A stretch of DNA of 64,000 nt, taken from Larix kaempferi. Lineage: Eukaryota > Streptophyta > Pinopsida > Pinales > Pinaceae. A model generated the notes under the pieces. The model saw nothing but the letters and a program-made list of their open reading frames with translations. It made no database searches and was not told the DNA's origin. The translations under genes and the position numbers were made by a program. The stretch lies in contig BSBM01000150.1 in assembly GCA_027924585.1 (NCBI GenBank), positions 19,388,001 through 19,452,000 on the forward strand, given 5' to 3'. Shown piece by piece: positions 24,221 through 35,771 of this stretch (position 1 is its first letter; the number at the start of each line of letters is the position of its first letter).

Positions 24221-24416
24221 TCATAACTTCGCGCTGAACTTCTTCAAAAGCAACAGGGCAGGGGAGATTCAGCCAATCCACCTCGTCTGAGCCCTTCTTC
24301 TCATCCTCTACTTTATTTGGGGGATCCCCCAATGGGTGAGGTGACGGAGGAGGAGGAGAAGCCGACTGAGGGAGCGGAGGAGGAGGACCAGCAGCGTAGC
24401 TTACTGAAGCACCCAT
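24221..24416 (-). CDS. TOM40: First exon of a TOM40-like mitochondrial import pore gene
   Basis: ATG at 24,414-24,416 opens a 65-codon exon. It has a Pro-rich N-terminus (PPPPLPQ, SPPPPSPHP), then an acidic and lysine-rich linker, then VDWLNLPCPVAFEEVQREVM. Plant TOM40 proteins start with a variable Pro-rich tail followed by VDY-NLP-PVP(Y/F)EE-HREAMMSLK, so the match is in both order and sequence. The exon ends at a consensus donor: A then GTAAGT (24,215-24,220). This phase-1 junction would give Ser as the next residue, as in the family. TOM40 is the beta-barrel channel of the outer mitochondrial membrane. No other exon was found in the window, so intron 1 is long or this is a gene fragment. 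Pseudogene status cannot be excluded. Confidence 0.65.
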
Positions 24417-25080
24417 TTGCCAAAAGTATAAAAACCAGCTAACATAAACTAACTATGCACCCAATATCCAGAAATGGATGGATGTTGGGATCAGCTGGAA
24501 AGTAGCTTTTTCAAAGCAGGAGAATGACAAACACAGGCGTTCCCATCCCTGGACTTGCTTAGGCTTTCCCTTCCCTTGGATCACTGCTACCTGCCAGCCC
24601 TCCCTTTCTTTCTTTCATCGCTAAATGAAACAAAAGACGCTTATCCCTCAACCATGGCTGGGGTTTCACTTTAACCATGGGTCAGTATGGGTTTAAGCAG
24701 GGTTTAGCTTCAAAGGGAATACGTAGTGATAAGCATTAGGTTAGGTTTAGAAAAATTTATACCATCCTCTAGTGGTGGTGTGACAATTACCCAACTTGCA
24801 TGAAAGTTTCAATAAATATTTTGGACATAATATTTGCTTGGAAAAGAGGTAATGTTGATTAACATGCCTTTCAATGAAGATTAGGGTAAAGATGGGAGAG
24901 ATAATGTGTATTTTAATGGGAAAGAAGTAATGCTATAAACATGCCACTAAGCATAGCAATGCTTTGTTTCGTCACTTTTGAAAGACTTTTAACATTCACT
25001 ATACAAAGTAAAGTGTACATTAAAGCTTAGATTGTTATTTAGATTGTTAGTTTTCTTTTGTAACATGTTTATAATGCATT
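24417..25080. other. Region upstream of the TOM40-like exon
   Basis: On the minus strand this would be the 5' untranslated region and promoter. It has CT/GA-rich sequence around 24,590-24,630 (GAAAGAAAGAAAGGGAGGG on the minus strand), which is common in plant 5' leaders. No clear TATA box at a proper distance was found. Confidence 0.3.
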
Positions 25081-25084
25081 TAGC

Positions 25085-25160
25085 CTTAATGGAGTTGGTC
25101 ATTTGGCTAGTTTCATGTCAAGAGGTGTCTAGTTCAAATCCCATGGGTGAGGTACATTAA
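25085..25160 (+). repeat. SINE-like sequence with a Pol III B-box
   Basis: TAGTTCAAATCCC (25,130-25,142) resembles the tRNA B-box GGTTCGAATCC. A weak A-box-like TTGGCTAG lies about 25-30 nt upstream. The cloverleaf does not form convincingly, so a tRNA-derived SINE remnant is more likely than a tRNA gene. Confidence 0.3.
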
Positions 25161-25284
25161 TCTACGTCAAGAAGTTTACTAGGGATGGCATCCACAAATG
25201 TGGAGAAGCAATCTTTGGGTTTCCCCACAAGAGTTCTTTTTAGGGAAAAATAGTATATGTATTGTTCTTTGGTTTCTTATAAGT

Positions 25285-25400
25285 CAAGTTATGGGCTAGT
25301 GATTGGGATGGGCATTGCCATGCTAACAATCTAGGTTTGAACCCCGATAGGTGTAGAGCCTTTGTGTGTCTAGGAGGGAAAGTGTTTAACCTCCCGAAAT
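25285..25400 (+). repeat. Second SINE-like sequence with A- and B-box
   Basis: TGGGCTAGTGATTGG (about 25,292-25,306) and GGTTTGAACCCC (25,334-25,345) have tRNA promoter spacing. The region following is not tRNA-like. It is probably a SINE head related to the one 200 bp upstream, and no poly(A)/(T) tail or target duplication was resolved. Confidence 0.35.
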
Positions 25401-25771
25401 TGGTTTCCTTTTGTCATTAAGGAACTTAACACATGTTGACACGTCAAATTAGTTTAAGTGAACATTATATGATACTTTGTTATTGTGTTCATGGATTTGC
25501 ATAATATTCATGTACAAGGATATGTAGCAAGTTCAAATAAGTGTATGCCAAACAAGCACAACAATGTTTAACACAAGTAGAGATGTGAAAATAGATGATG
25601 ACTAGGTTAGTAGGCGTGATAATGATGAGTTTGCGTCTGATGTTAAGTCATAGAAGACCAACTCATATTTATATATTGGTTAGTTAAGCACCAACGAATT
25701 ATTGTGGAGCAATTGCAAAAGACTCGATCAAAATTAATCGTTAACATAGTCTATTTTGGTCATCCACAATG

Positions 25772-25913
25772 TATATATATATATCTATATATATATATAG
25801 ATATATATATCTATATATATATATATATAGATATATATATATATAGATATATATATCTATATATATATATATAGATATATATATATATATATATAGATAT
25901 AGATATATATATA
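25772..25913. repeat. (TA)n microsatellite with GATA/TATC interruptions
   Basis: About 140 bp of alternating TA broken by TATC and its complement GATA, so the tract is largely self-complementary. The open frame across it (Tyr/Ile repeats) is an artefact. Confidence 0.95.
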
Positions 25914-27431
25914 ATGCCTTAATGTATTTGAGATTCATCATTTAATAAGAGTTCTATAGAGGATGTTTGATCATTCGGAATATGATGGATAGAATCTTCT
26001 AGTTTGTGATAAAGAGTGTTATAAGTTTGAAGTGAGAACCAAAGAGTTATAAATGGGGATTATTGTGTGTGGACTATTTGAGTTGTACAACTTAATCTTA
26101 GGATTCCATACAAGGCACATTGTGCTCTATTGTAACTTTTGTACATTAACAGTGTTTTGGTTAACCAAGTTAACATCTTTACAACCTTTGGGTTTCCTAC
26201 GTGTACGTGAACTTTTTCTGTAATGATCATATTATCCATACACATATTAATGAAATATTAAGTGATATTGTGTTGGTGGTGAAGTCACTGCCAACATAGT
26301 TAATGCCTAGTGTAGTGTTAAACATAAAGCATTCTTTGAAACATTAGTGCGCACTTATAGGAAATGGTGTTTTCCAAAACAATGCACTAATATGTTGTAG
26401 TATTGGAGTGGGCAGTTGAGTCTCGTGATTCTCGAATTGTTGCACCGAGAGTAGCAAGGTGCTTGCAACCCAGTATGGGGGAGAGGTGCAACGTAACGTT
26501 GTCACGTTATGTACAAAAAATAGAAAGCAACTAATTTTTTTTATGTCGGCTCATAAAATAAAATAAAGAATGAAACCAAATAAAAATAATTAAAAAAATC
26601 CATATCCGCTCATAAAATAAAAATTTTAAACCAAATTAAAAATCATTAAAAAAATAGCACCTCAAGAAATTGAATGCCTCTATATGCTTGATAGATCCAC
26701 GTTTATGATGGATATATGAGAGTGTGTAACATGCTAATGAGGTTTTAACCTTAAAAGTTTGAGCATTGATACAAGTATACCTATCATCCCCAACTTTCTA
26801 ATATGACAACAAACTCGTGGTTACCTTGCTCCCTAAATGCTTGAAATAGCATAGCTTGGTTTGATTCTATAGTCATAGTTGGATATTGCTTATGTTAGTT
26901 GTCATGTTGTATGAACTATTGGGCAAGGGGAGATGGCATTGTCTTCAAGCATTCTTCCTCTTATGGCAAGTTAGATGAGAAGGATTGTCCTAGCTATAGA
27001 TTCAATGTATTTTGGTGAAGCATATGTTATTAAACATTATGGAGGGTAACGAAACAACTACAGTGAATACTGCTAATTTTATTCAAGTTTCAAGCACAAG
27101 ATGGATATGTGCACTACATCATCAATTTGACTATAGTGAATAACAATATTCCACGAATAAAGGGTTTGAAGGGTTCACCCAAAATTTGGACCAGCCTACA
27201 AAGTTTGTATGTGACCTCCAATATCATGAGGATATTGTTTAAGGAATTAATTAAGTGCCCTGGAAATGGCCAATGGCGAGTATTTCATAAACTACGTGAC
27301 AAACACATGGTATGTGCAATCGAACTAGATTAGTTGGTGACAAGGTAAATGCCAAAGATTTTGTAGTGCTAACCATCAATGGATTGATTGCAGTACTTCA
27401 TCCCTTTATGATCAGTCTAAGCATCACAAAT
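25914..27431. other. Unassigned AT-rich sequence
   Basis: No domain is seen. 26,520-26,660 contains a repeated ATAAAATAAA...AAATTAAAAA pattern (two degenerate copies about 65 bp apart). 27,100-27,430 has short open frames without recognisable motifs. Confidence 0.35.
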
Positions 27432-27637
27432 TGTTGGAAACCTAATCCTCGAGATTATGGTTCCACCTATTTTGTAAATGATGTAAATAGAGAATAGGAA
27501 GACAAACAGCCTCTGTAGGAATCCAAGAGGCATGTTGGTAGGTGAATCCCAACAACCATATGATATGTATAAATAAATGCTTTTGAAGGTGAATAAAGTA
27601 ATTCAGGAGTTATCCACTCTATAGTGGTATCAGAGCC
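27432..27637 (+). repeat. Short LTR-like end with a Met-tRNA primer site
   Basis: TGGTATCAGAGCC at 27,625-27,637 is an exact iMet primer site. The sequence before it, starting TGTTGGAAACC (27,432), looks like a short LTR of about 185 bp. The exact LTR end (TATCCA at 27,616 or just before the primer site) is unclear. No downstream copy was found, so this is either a truncated element or a TRIM-like remnant. It may be unrelated to the gag region 1.6 kb further on. Confidence 0.45.
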
Positions 27638-28486
27638 CGATTGCCTACCATAACTCATGTTGTTCTAAGACCTAACATTCTGCCAATTTAATTTTCTACC
27701 CTTCTGCACCATGCATAGTCTGCCCTCCTCGATGCTAGACTGCATGCTTATCTATTGCCTGCCCTCTGCGCACTCCCCAGTGTCTTCCTGTAAAGTTTGG
27801 GAAATTTTTGAATTCTAGCTAGGTTTCCTCATTGGGCTTTCGACTGGGTTGCTTCTTAGGTTTGTTCATTGTTTGTCACAGTGTTATCTTCCTCCAAAAC
27901 TTGCATTTGACTCCCTTTTTGGTCATTATTTAAGGATTGAATTGATTTGGTTTACATAGGAATTGTTAAAATTTGGTGTGCATTGTGAGATTTATCATCT
28001 AGGGTTTGATCGTTTGTTTCCTTAGATATCTTAGCCATTGAGTTTGTAGAAGTTGATTGGTCTTCTTGTTTCCATAGCAATTCAAAGGAGAGCTTTCTTT
28101 TATTAGGTTGAATATTTGAAAATAACATTTTTTTTGCTTTTGTGTTGATTTGATTTTAGTTTTTTAAGTTTGCATTTATATAAAAGAAAAGAAAAGAAAA
28201 AAAAGCTTTTCAAGCTTCACAGTTTTAAAAGAACTTGTGAATGCTCTTTTCTTTGCTTCACCATTGTACTTGGAAACATTAGTAAGATCCTTCTCTTTGT
28301 AAGCTTATAATTTTTTTTCCAACAACATTGGAAAGATAGGAAACAACTAGAATTTTTTGCATTTTGGTGTGAGTTTGAAGGATTCTTATTTGTTGTTTTG
28401 AATTTGGGATACAAGTTAGTTTTGATTTGTGCATGTCATTAAAAAGTTGAAATTGAAAAGTGCATGCGCATTGCAATGCATTTGGG

Positions 28487-28522
<36 letters not shown>

Positions 28523-29282
28523 GTAGGACACTTTTGCATTTTTGAAAGAAAAATAATTTCTTCCCTCTCATAGTATAGCATTCATCGAAGTGAAATAGTG
28601 CATCTTCATTTCTTTGCATTGCCTTTGACTTGGTCTAAACTCCACATTGTCCACTTAACAACTTCAAGATAAAATAAAGCGCACTATAATTAAAATCTTT
28701 AGCAACTTTGTGTGATAGGTTAGAGACGTGTTCCGACATCGTTAAGCATAGGAGATGTCATTACTTTGTTAGCACTACAATCCGGGGACTGTGCGGTTCT
28801 TCCATGTACGAAGAGTATATCGGAAGGCCCCTTTCGAACGGTTGCGAATTAGACAACACTACTACGAATTTAAGCTCCCACATACCTTGAGTATATTGAG
28901 AGACCCTGCTGGAATCCTAAAACCAACTGAGTAAACCTTTTGGCCGTCTTGTTGTTGCAATACATCGAGAACAACATTCAGGGAGATTACTACGCATATA
29001 TTGTCAAATAGTTGGGTAATACGGTTAAGGGTACAATCTCAATCCTCCTTGGTTAGTGCTCTAAAACATTGGGCCAACTATTACTGTTGGACCCTACAGT
29101 ATATCGCAATTTGTGACAACTTGACACACCCATGAGAATCTAGCTATTTATCCCACCTATTCACATGTTTTCCTGTTGCTTTTAGATCTATTAGCATATG
29201 CTGTGTATTTTATTTAGAAGGCCCTAGGTGTAATTTTTGTATTTCACGGTGGCATAAAAACCTTGCCGCTCAGTTTGGGTGT
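27638..29282. other. Leader-like noncoding stretch
   Basis: Sequence after a primer site, AT-rich, with a (TC)n tract at 28,489-28,519. 29,195-29,282 just before the G3 gag frame has GGTGGCATAAAAACC, a weak TATA-like word. No coding motif is seen. Confidence 0.35.
28489..28519. repeat. (TC)n microsatellite
   Basis: A pure TC dinucleotide run of about 15 units. Confidence 0.97.
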
Positions 29283-29955
29283 GTGGTTATGGCTATGTTT
29301 TCTAGGACTAGTAACCAAGAGACCCCTTCTCAAGGGGAACCTTTTGTTTTTCCATCATTTGGAAACGTTGGTCATCCCTTCATTGCTACATTGAATCTTC
29401 TAGAATTGACTATAGGATTTCCAGTATGGTTGATCAATCCGGTGATCCCAGATGCACCTAATTTTTCAAATGTCAACTCTTCGTCACAAGAACACCAACC
29501 TCATGTTGACCATGTGCCTTCTTCACCCGTGGTGCTTTATTCCCTTTCTTCTTCCTCGCCTGGTGAAAGCCTTGATTTTAGTAACCAGGAGGATAAGAAG
29601 AAGAAGAAAAGGAAAATTAAGAAGAAGAAAATAAGAAATATACCAAGCATCCACCAGGTGCTTCTAGTGGTCCTTAGCCCATTTAAACACCCTGTAAGCC
29701 CAAATTCCCTTGCAGGCTTTGCAAGGGTGACCACCTTCTTAAAGATTGTCACGGTTTGTCCAACATATTAGAAGTGTGGTCTAAGTTCTCCCAACAACCC
29801 GTGTTGTCAGCCTCTAGACATCATGCTGATGATGCCCCGTCATCTAGTAACTCTACGGTTAAGAGTCATAAAGGTAAAGTCACAAATCCTCGCTTGTTAT
29901 GTAAGGACATGCACCTTACTTACCTTTGTCCTCGCATGGATGAAGCTTCTTAGTT
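29283..29955 (+). pseudogene. G3 gag/nucleocapsid relic
   Basis: The open frame from 29,283 (162 codons) has a Pro/Ser-rich middle and a strongly basic run (KKKKKRKIKKKK at about 29,598-29,637). A frame change near 29,690 is needed to read a CCHC-type knuckle CRLCKGDHLLKDC (about 29,711-29,750). A second Cys/His motif, LLCKDMHLTYLCPRM (about 29,900-29,943), follows, then TAG. These paired knuckles before an aspartic protease suggest the gag end of a Ty3/gypsy-type element, though the lineage is uncertain. Capsid homology was not recognised. Confidence 0.5.
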
Positions 29956-30007
29956 ATTGGAAGACATTATTGTATCCTAGAAACGCCTTCCAACAGGATA
30001 TCATACA

Positions 30008-30930
30008 TTGTCTCTTGACCCCCCATTAGTTGAACAAGTGGTCGATCCAATTCCATCCCCGATCGGTCCCACTCTTTCCTCGGAGAGTGAAGAAAAAGAA
30101 GTTTGTCCCACTCTTCCTTTAAATAGTGAAGTTAAAGTGGTTGAGTCGATGTCATATCCACCTGATCCCACTCTTTTATTAGAGAGTACTAAGACTAAAG
30201 TAGTCACTTTGACACAATATTCATCTCATCCTACTCTTCTAGTTAAAAGTGAACTGAAAACCACTGATGTTTTCTTAGTCAATCCAGGTTGTTCTAGAGA
30301 AGGGGAAATCCTGTCCACTTCAACGGAACCCCCTCCAAGTACTGAGGTCATTTCCTTTGATTGGAATAATCTATCAGAATCTCGTCTTCCTTCGAGTATT
30401 CCTTTCCAGATATCTGTAGGAGTTGCAGGTAAGAACATACTTCGCATTATTGTTGATGAAGGGGCTTATGTTAGTATTTTATCCTCAACCGCTTGGAAAG
30501 CTATAGGTTCCCCTCATCTTGTGCTAGCCACTGATTAGATATTGGATTTTAATATAATACCTACTGGACCTTTATGGATCCTTCCTCAATCACCTATCAC
30601 CTTAGGAGGGAAACTTGTCTCCATTGATGTTATGGTAGTCCAAGATCCCTTAGATTTTAATTTGATCCTTGGACGATATTATGTCTATGCCATGAAAGAT
30701 GTAGTGTCCACACTCTTTTGAGTGATGTATTTTCCTCATCTTGGAAACATAGTGACCATTGATCAACTTTCCTTTGTTACACCTGATCATCATATGACTA
30801 CCATCCATCAAACTTCCCTGAATGTTCTGCATGTTCTTGTGGTTCCTCCCACATCGTCGACCGTGCCCCTTTGCTTTGGACACCATGTCGTAGTTAAGTC
30901 ATCAATAAACCGATAGCTTCTTCCCATCAT
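30008..30930 (+). pseudogene. G3 aspartic protease relic
   Basis: A 176-codon frame contains three short repeats of PTLxxxSExK with surrounding Ser/Thr (about 30,065-30,260), then a retropepsin-like core IIVDEGAYVSILSSTAW (catalytic Asp in DEGA, about 30,450). TAG at 30,536 interrupts it. The same frame continues beyond through DFNLILGRYYVYAM (usual ILGRDY, here with Asp lost) and FPHLGNIVTIDQLSF. No reverse transcriptase follows within 9 kb, even after removing the nested insertions. The protein would have processed gag, and it is now dead. Confidence 0.6.
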
Positions 30931-31043
30931 GGGGAAGCTTTGAGGGGCATGTCTCCAACCTATGGACATCATACTGGATTTAAGCCGCCAGCTTCTTATC
31001 ATGAGGGGCAAATTACCAACTTCTGGACATCATGTTGGGTGGG

Positions 31044-31313
31044 AACCAATCTAAAGCATAGTTTACTTTCAGTTTCAAGCTTGTGTAAAAATGAAACCAA
31101 TCTCAAGCATAGTTTACTTGCAGTTTCAAGATTGTGTAAAAATGAAACCAATCTCAAGCATAGTTTACTTTCAGTTTCAAGCTTTTGTAAAAATGAAAAA
31201 GATACCCATGAGCATAGCTCCCTTTTTGTGTCAAGCTCGTTAAAAAATGAAACATATACCCACGGGCATAGTTCCCTTTTTGTGTCAAGCTCGTTAAAAA
31301 ATGAAACAGTTCA
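31044..31313 (+). repeat. G3 in-frame minisatellite, left part
   Basis: Five units of 51 or 54 bp are read in one open frame (30,940 onward). Three are of the type TNLKHSLLSVSSLCKNE, and two are of the type THEHSSLFVSSSLKNE with two extra residues in front. Unit starts near 31,044, 31,095, 31,146, 31,197 and 31,251 differ by multiples of three. GypsyB is inserted in the sixth unit. Confidence 0.8.
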
Positions 31314-31676
31314 TGTTAAGAACCCATGTCTTTACTTTGGTAGTATATTGTTGTTGGACGCATATTCTTTGTAAGTCGTCCGGTAGTATTTGTTGATCCA
31401 TAGTTTGTGTTATTGTTCTTTGACGCATATGCTTTGTAAGTCGTCCGTAGTATTGTTGATCCATAGTTTGTTTTGGCCCATGGTTTTAACCCATAGTATT
31501 GGCGCCTAGACTTAGTATATAAGTGTGTGTTGAGGCCTACGAAGACACGGTGAAGTTATTTTGTATTGACCTTGCTCAAAGGAGGTTGCCCCCTCAAAGT
31601 GGCCCGCGATCAATAAAAATATTTTGTGATCTGATATATTGTGTATTCATCAATTAATTGTTGCAGGTTCTTCTCA
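31314..31676 (+). repeat. GypsyB 5' LTR
   Basis: Start TGTTAAG, end TTCTTCTCA. It has a TATATAAG box near 31,517, a GTTGCCCCCTC word near 31,585 and AATAAAAATA near 31,613. Confidence 0.94.
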
Positions 31677-31678
31677 TC

Positions 31679-31690
31679 TGGTATCAGAGC
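31679..31690 (+). promoter_or_regulatory. GypsyB primer binding site
   Basis: TGGTATCAGAGC, exact complement to the initiator Met-tRNA end, 2 nt after the LTR. Confidence 0.93.
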
Positions 31691-32660
31691 ACTTTCTTGG
31701 GCTCGTTGGGTGAAATATCTGCTAATTTTTTTTGTTCGCATCTGTTGCAGGTTCAGATGTGGCAATAATCCATATCTGCTTAACTATGGGAAGTACTTGG
31801 GCATAAGCCCTAAAACTCATTGTGAGGAGTACCACATGAACCCTGAAGTAGCTGGCCCATTGAGAGGACCTGCCAGCGAAAAGGGCAACGACCCCTACCT
31901 GATTGACTAGTTCCCACCCGTGAAGTAAACCAAGAGCTGTTGTTTGTGGCAAAGCGGTTATCAGTTTTACCTGAGCCGTGGAGTGAGGGGTACTGGCCCA
32001 ATACGCAAGCCGTTAGACAGCATTGGTAGCCGAGTGAATCCCTTGAACCGTTAGTAAGCCGAGCATACCTAGGGTCCATATCTATTTTCAGCTGCAAAAT
32101 TGCAGATTTTCTCTGTCCAGAATTGTTGTCGATCACTTCCGAGCTGTTACAGATCCCTCTGTTTCCGATCACTTTCGCGCCGTTGCAGATCAAATTCTGT
32201 TTTTTGGCCATATCTCTCTTGTTTTCACTCTGTTTCCCTTGAAAATTACCTGACACCCTTGTAATCCCATTCTGCATATTTCATTCCTGAGGACCCTACC
32301 CCAAATTCCACTTGCCAAAGCCCGAAATCCCACATTTGTCTATTTTTAGGGTTTGCCATAACTTCTTCAAATTTCACCCAATCGCCTTCAAATTTTACCA
32401 CAGAGTTCTTTTCCTAATTCTGCTTCTTTGTCCCTCTCTGCCAAATTTTCTCATTCTTTCACCCCGCTTTTGAAATCCTCCTTTTTTGCTTCCCTGTCCA
32501 TTCGACAGTGTCCAAAACCTAGTCAAACCCAAATTACCCTTCAGATTTTTCCCAAATCCAGATTTTCCTTTACTGAAACAGTTTTTGTTTTTCTACCCAC
32601 TCACCCAAAAAAAAAAAAAAACTCCTGGTTGTGGTTGTCACCCGTGCAGGAGCAAAAACC
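31691..32660 (+). other. GypsyB 5' leader
   Basis: 31,764-32,090 matches GypsyA 16,945-17,270 very closely. The open frames here on both strands are not conserved between the two copies (a 1-nt difference shifts them), so the constraint is more likely at RNA level. It ends in an A-run (32,609-32,622) before the gag ATG. Confidence 0.6.
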
Positions 32661-33596
32661 ATGGAATAAGCACTTGCAGCCATCTAAGCCAAACTCCAGG
32701 ATCTGGATGAAAAATTTCTCGGCCTCCATCTTGAGCATTCAGCCATGAACAACAAACAACAGTCCGAGTCTTCATCAGACAATGGGTTCTCTTCTTCCAG
32801 CAATTTCCATGGTCCAAAGCTTGATTTTCCTTGCTTTAATGGTATTGATCCGATTGGATGGATCTATCGTGCAGAACAATATTTCAGTCTGCATAATACT
32901 TTTGATGTTAACAAAGTTCCACTTGCATCCTTTCATTTGGAACAGGAAGCTCTTCAATGGTACCGTTGGTACATCAAGGCTCATGAAGAGCCAAAATGGA
33001 CAGATTTTTGCCAGCTCCTTTTGCAACGATTTGGTCCTAGTACTTTTGATGACTTCACAAGAGCCCTCACTAAACTTCACCAAATTAGCACTGTGAGAGA
33101 GTACCAAACCGAATTTGAGAAACTAGCCAACCACACCGAAGGATTGCCTGATGACTTCTACCAGAGTTGTTTTATCAGTGGTCTAAAGGATGCAATCTGC
33201 TCTGAGGTCAAAATGTTATGTCCCAACACAATGATGGAAGCCCTGGGATTAGCTAAGTTGGCAGAAGACAAGATTGCAGCCCAACAGCGCTCCAAACCCA
33301 CTTTTGTTCCCTTACGAAATATGGGTTCTCAACGACTTCCCATCCCGCTAGCTCCTCGACCAACTCCTATCAAGCATTTGTCTGAAACTGAGATGCAGGC
33401 ATGCAGAGAAAAAGGGCTTTGTTATAATTGTGATGAGAAATTCACTTGGGGACATAGATGTGTTCAGCAAAAGCTTTATCTCTTGGATATGGATTCTCCG
33501 CTTACCTCTGAAATTGGTGAAGAAGCTCCAGATACAATGGATAATCAGGTTGACATTCCGGAGCCGCCTATTGACCCTCCATCTCAGGATGACTAG
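32661..33596 (+). pseudogene. GypsyB gag
   Basis: The ATG at 32,661 matches that of GypsyA but its third codon is TAA. An in-frame ATG at 32,745 opens 283 codons to TAG 33,594. The gag core contains WTDFCQLLLQRFGP and LKDAICSEVKML. The knuckle CYNCDEKFTWGHRC is at about 33,420-33,462. This is the better preserved gag of the two copies and confirms that the shift at 18,371 in GypsyA is an insertion. Confidence 0.88.
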
Positions 33597-35771
33597 CAAG
33601 AGATATCTCTCCATGCTTTAGCTGGAAACACCACCCCACAAACCATGCAGGTCAGGGGTTACTTCAAGAAGCTTCCTCTTACAATACTCATTGATTCTAG
33701 TAGCACTCATAATTTCATTGACCCTCGGATCACCAAACAGGCTGATTGTTTTATCCATCCTTGCTCCAACTTTGAAGTCATGGTTGCTAATGGGGGCACC
33801 TTACCTTGCAAATGGAAGTGTCGTAATATGGGAGATTGTAACCTGCGCTCTGACATGTTTGCCTTGACCTTAGACACATGTGATGTGGTTTTGGGTGCTC
33901 AATGGATATGCACACTTGGCCCCATCTTATGGCATTTTGTTGAACTTTGGATGCGGTTTTCCCCCAATGGACAAAAACACACATTGACATTCTTACAACC
34001 AGGGTCTCTCAGCATCATCAGTTCACATCGCATGGAAAAACTCCTTAAGAAGAATTCACATGGTGTCATCGCTCAGATCCATTCCATTCAGACGCAACCA
34101 TTAGCGGTCTCCACTACTCCTTTGGATCTACAACAAATTCTGGATCGATATACAAGTGTCTTTGTTGAACCAGTGGGATTGCCACCTTCAAGGCCAGAGG
34201 ACCATCGTATTCAAATCCTTCCTGGAAGCGTTCCTCCCAACATCAGGCCCTATCATTACCCATTTCACCAAAAAACAGAGATTGAAATGCTCGTTCGGGA
34301 CTTACTGAAGCAAGGTATTATTCGCCCAAGCACTAGTTCCTTTTCTTCACCAGTTCTCCTTGTCCGCAAAAAAGATGGGTCATGGCGCCTTTGCATTGAA
34401 TTTATAGCACTTAATCACCTCACTATCAAGGATAAGTTTCCAATTCCTGTTGTTGATGAGTTTCTTAATGAGCTTCATGGTGCTCAATTTTTCTCCAAGT
34501 TGGATCTTCATTCTGGGTATCATCAAATTCGGGTTCATGAGGATGATATCCCTAAAACAACTTTCCGCACACATGATGGCCACTATGATTTTTTGGTCAT
34601 GCCCTTTGGCCTCACTAATGCTCCTTCCACATTCCAGGCCTTGATGAATAAAATATTTCGTCCGTGCTTGTGGAAATTCATTATGGTATTCTTTGATGAT
34701 ATCCTCATCTACAGTAAAACATGGGATGAACATCTCCAGCATCTGGATCTTGTCATGAAACTTTTCTCTTACCATCATCTCCACTCCAAATAGTCTAAAT
34801 GTGTTTTTGGACAGAAGGAGGTCGAGCATCTCGGGCACATTATCTCAGCACAAGGGGTTCACGTGGATCCTGCCAAAATCGCTACCATGAACAATTGGCC
34901 GCATCCTCAGACACTCAAGAGCCTTCGTGGTTTTTTGGGATTGACTGGCTACTACCGCAAGTTTGTCAAGGATTATGGGAAGATTGCAGCTCCATTGACT
35001 GCTCTATTGAAAAAGGATGCTTTTACATGGACACATGCTACTAAGTGTGCATTTGACAAACTTAAACAAGCTATGTGTACTACACCTGTTCTAGCTATGC
35101 CTGATTTTTCCAAGCCCTTCCCTATTGAGAGTGATGCTTGCGGCAATGGACTTGGTGCTATTCTCCTTCAAGATGAACACCCCATTGCATTCACCAACAA
35201 AGCCCTTTCAAGTAAGAATTTAGCTGCCTCTACATATGAGAAGGAAATGATGGCTATTTTGCATGCAGTACAGAAGTGGCGACCATACCTATTAGGGAAT
35301 CATTTTTGCATCAAGACTAATCACCAGAGTTTGAAATATTTCCTGGAACAACGTGTATCCTCCCCAGCAGAATAGAAATGGGTTAGAAAACTCATGGGTT
35401 ATGACTATGAGATCACTTACAAGAAGGGTAAGGACAATAATGTGGCGAATGCTCTTTCTCGCACATTTGAGGACCAAGGTTCTCTTTTAGCTATTTCTAT
35501 GCCTGTTCCAGATTGGTTGCAATTTGTTCAACATGACTATGTCAATGACTCTTCATTATCTCAAATCATCCAACGCTTGGCCAACAACCCTTCTGTTGTA
35601 CCACATTACTCTTGGGATGGTGCTTTCCTAAGATACAAGGGTCATCTGGTGCTTCCCCAGAGCACAGATCTTCGACAGGCCATCTTCTATGAAGTCCATG
35701 CTTTTTCATCGGTAGGGCATTCTGGGTTCCTCAAAACGTATGAGAGGGCACGGCGTAACTTCTTTTGGTAG
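33597..35771 (+). pseudogene. GypsyB protease, reverse transcriptase, RNase H
   Basis: All parts share one frame, interrupted by TAG at 34,791, 35,373 and 35,769. The protease active site is DSSSTHNFI: the Gly of DSG has become Ser, which should abolish or reduce activity. The reverse transcriptase is complete in order, with LDLHSGYHQI, FGLTNAPSTF and the catalytic FFDDILIYS (about 34,691-34,717). RNase H keeps its DACGNGLGAIL and the Glu of YEKEMMAI. It serves as the reference that reveals the scrambled segment in GypsyA. Confidence 0.9.

Noticed and set aside
25120-25345. tRNA genes
   Set aside because: Only promoter boxes are present; no cloverleaf or acceptor stem can be formed.
25741-25941. 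Minus-strand open frame of Tyr/Ile repeats
   Set aside because: It is the translation of the (TA)n/GATA microsatellite.
31810-32277. 155-codon minus-strand frame in the GypsyB leader
   Set aside because: It is antisense to a retrotransposon leader and is not preserved in GypsyA.
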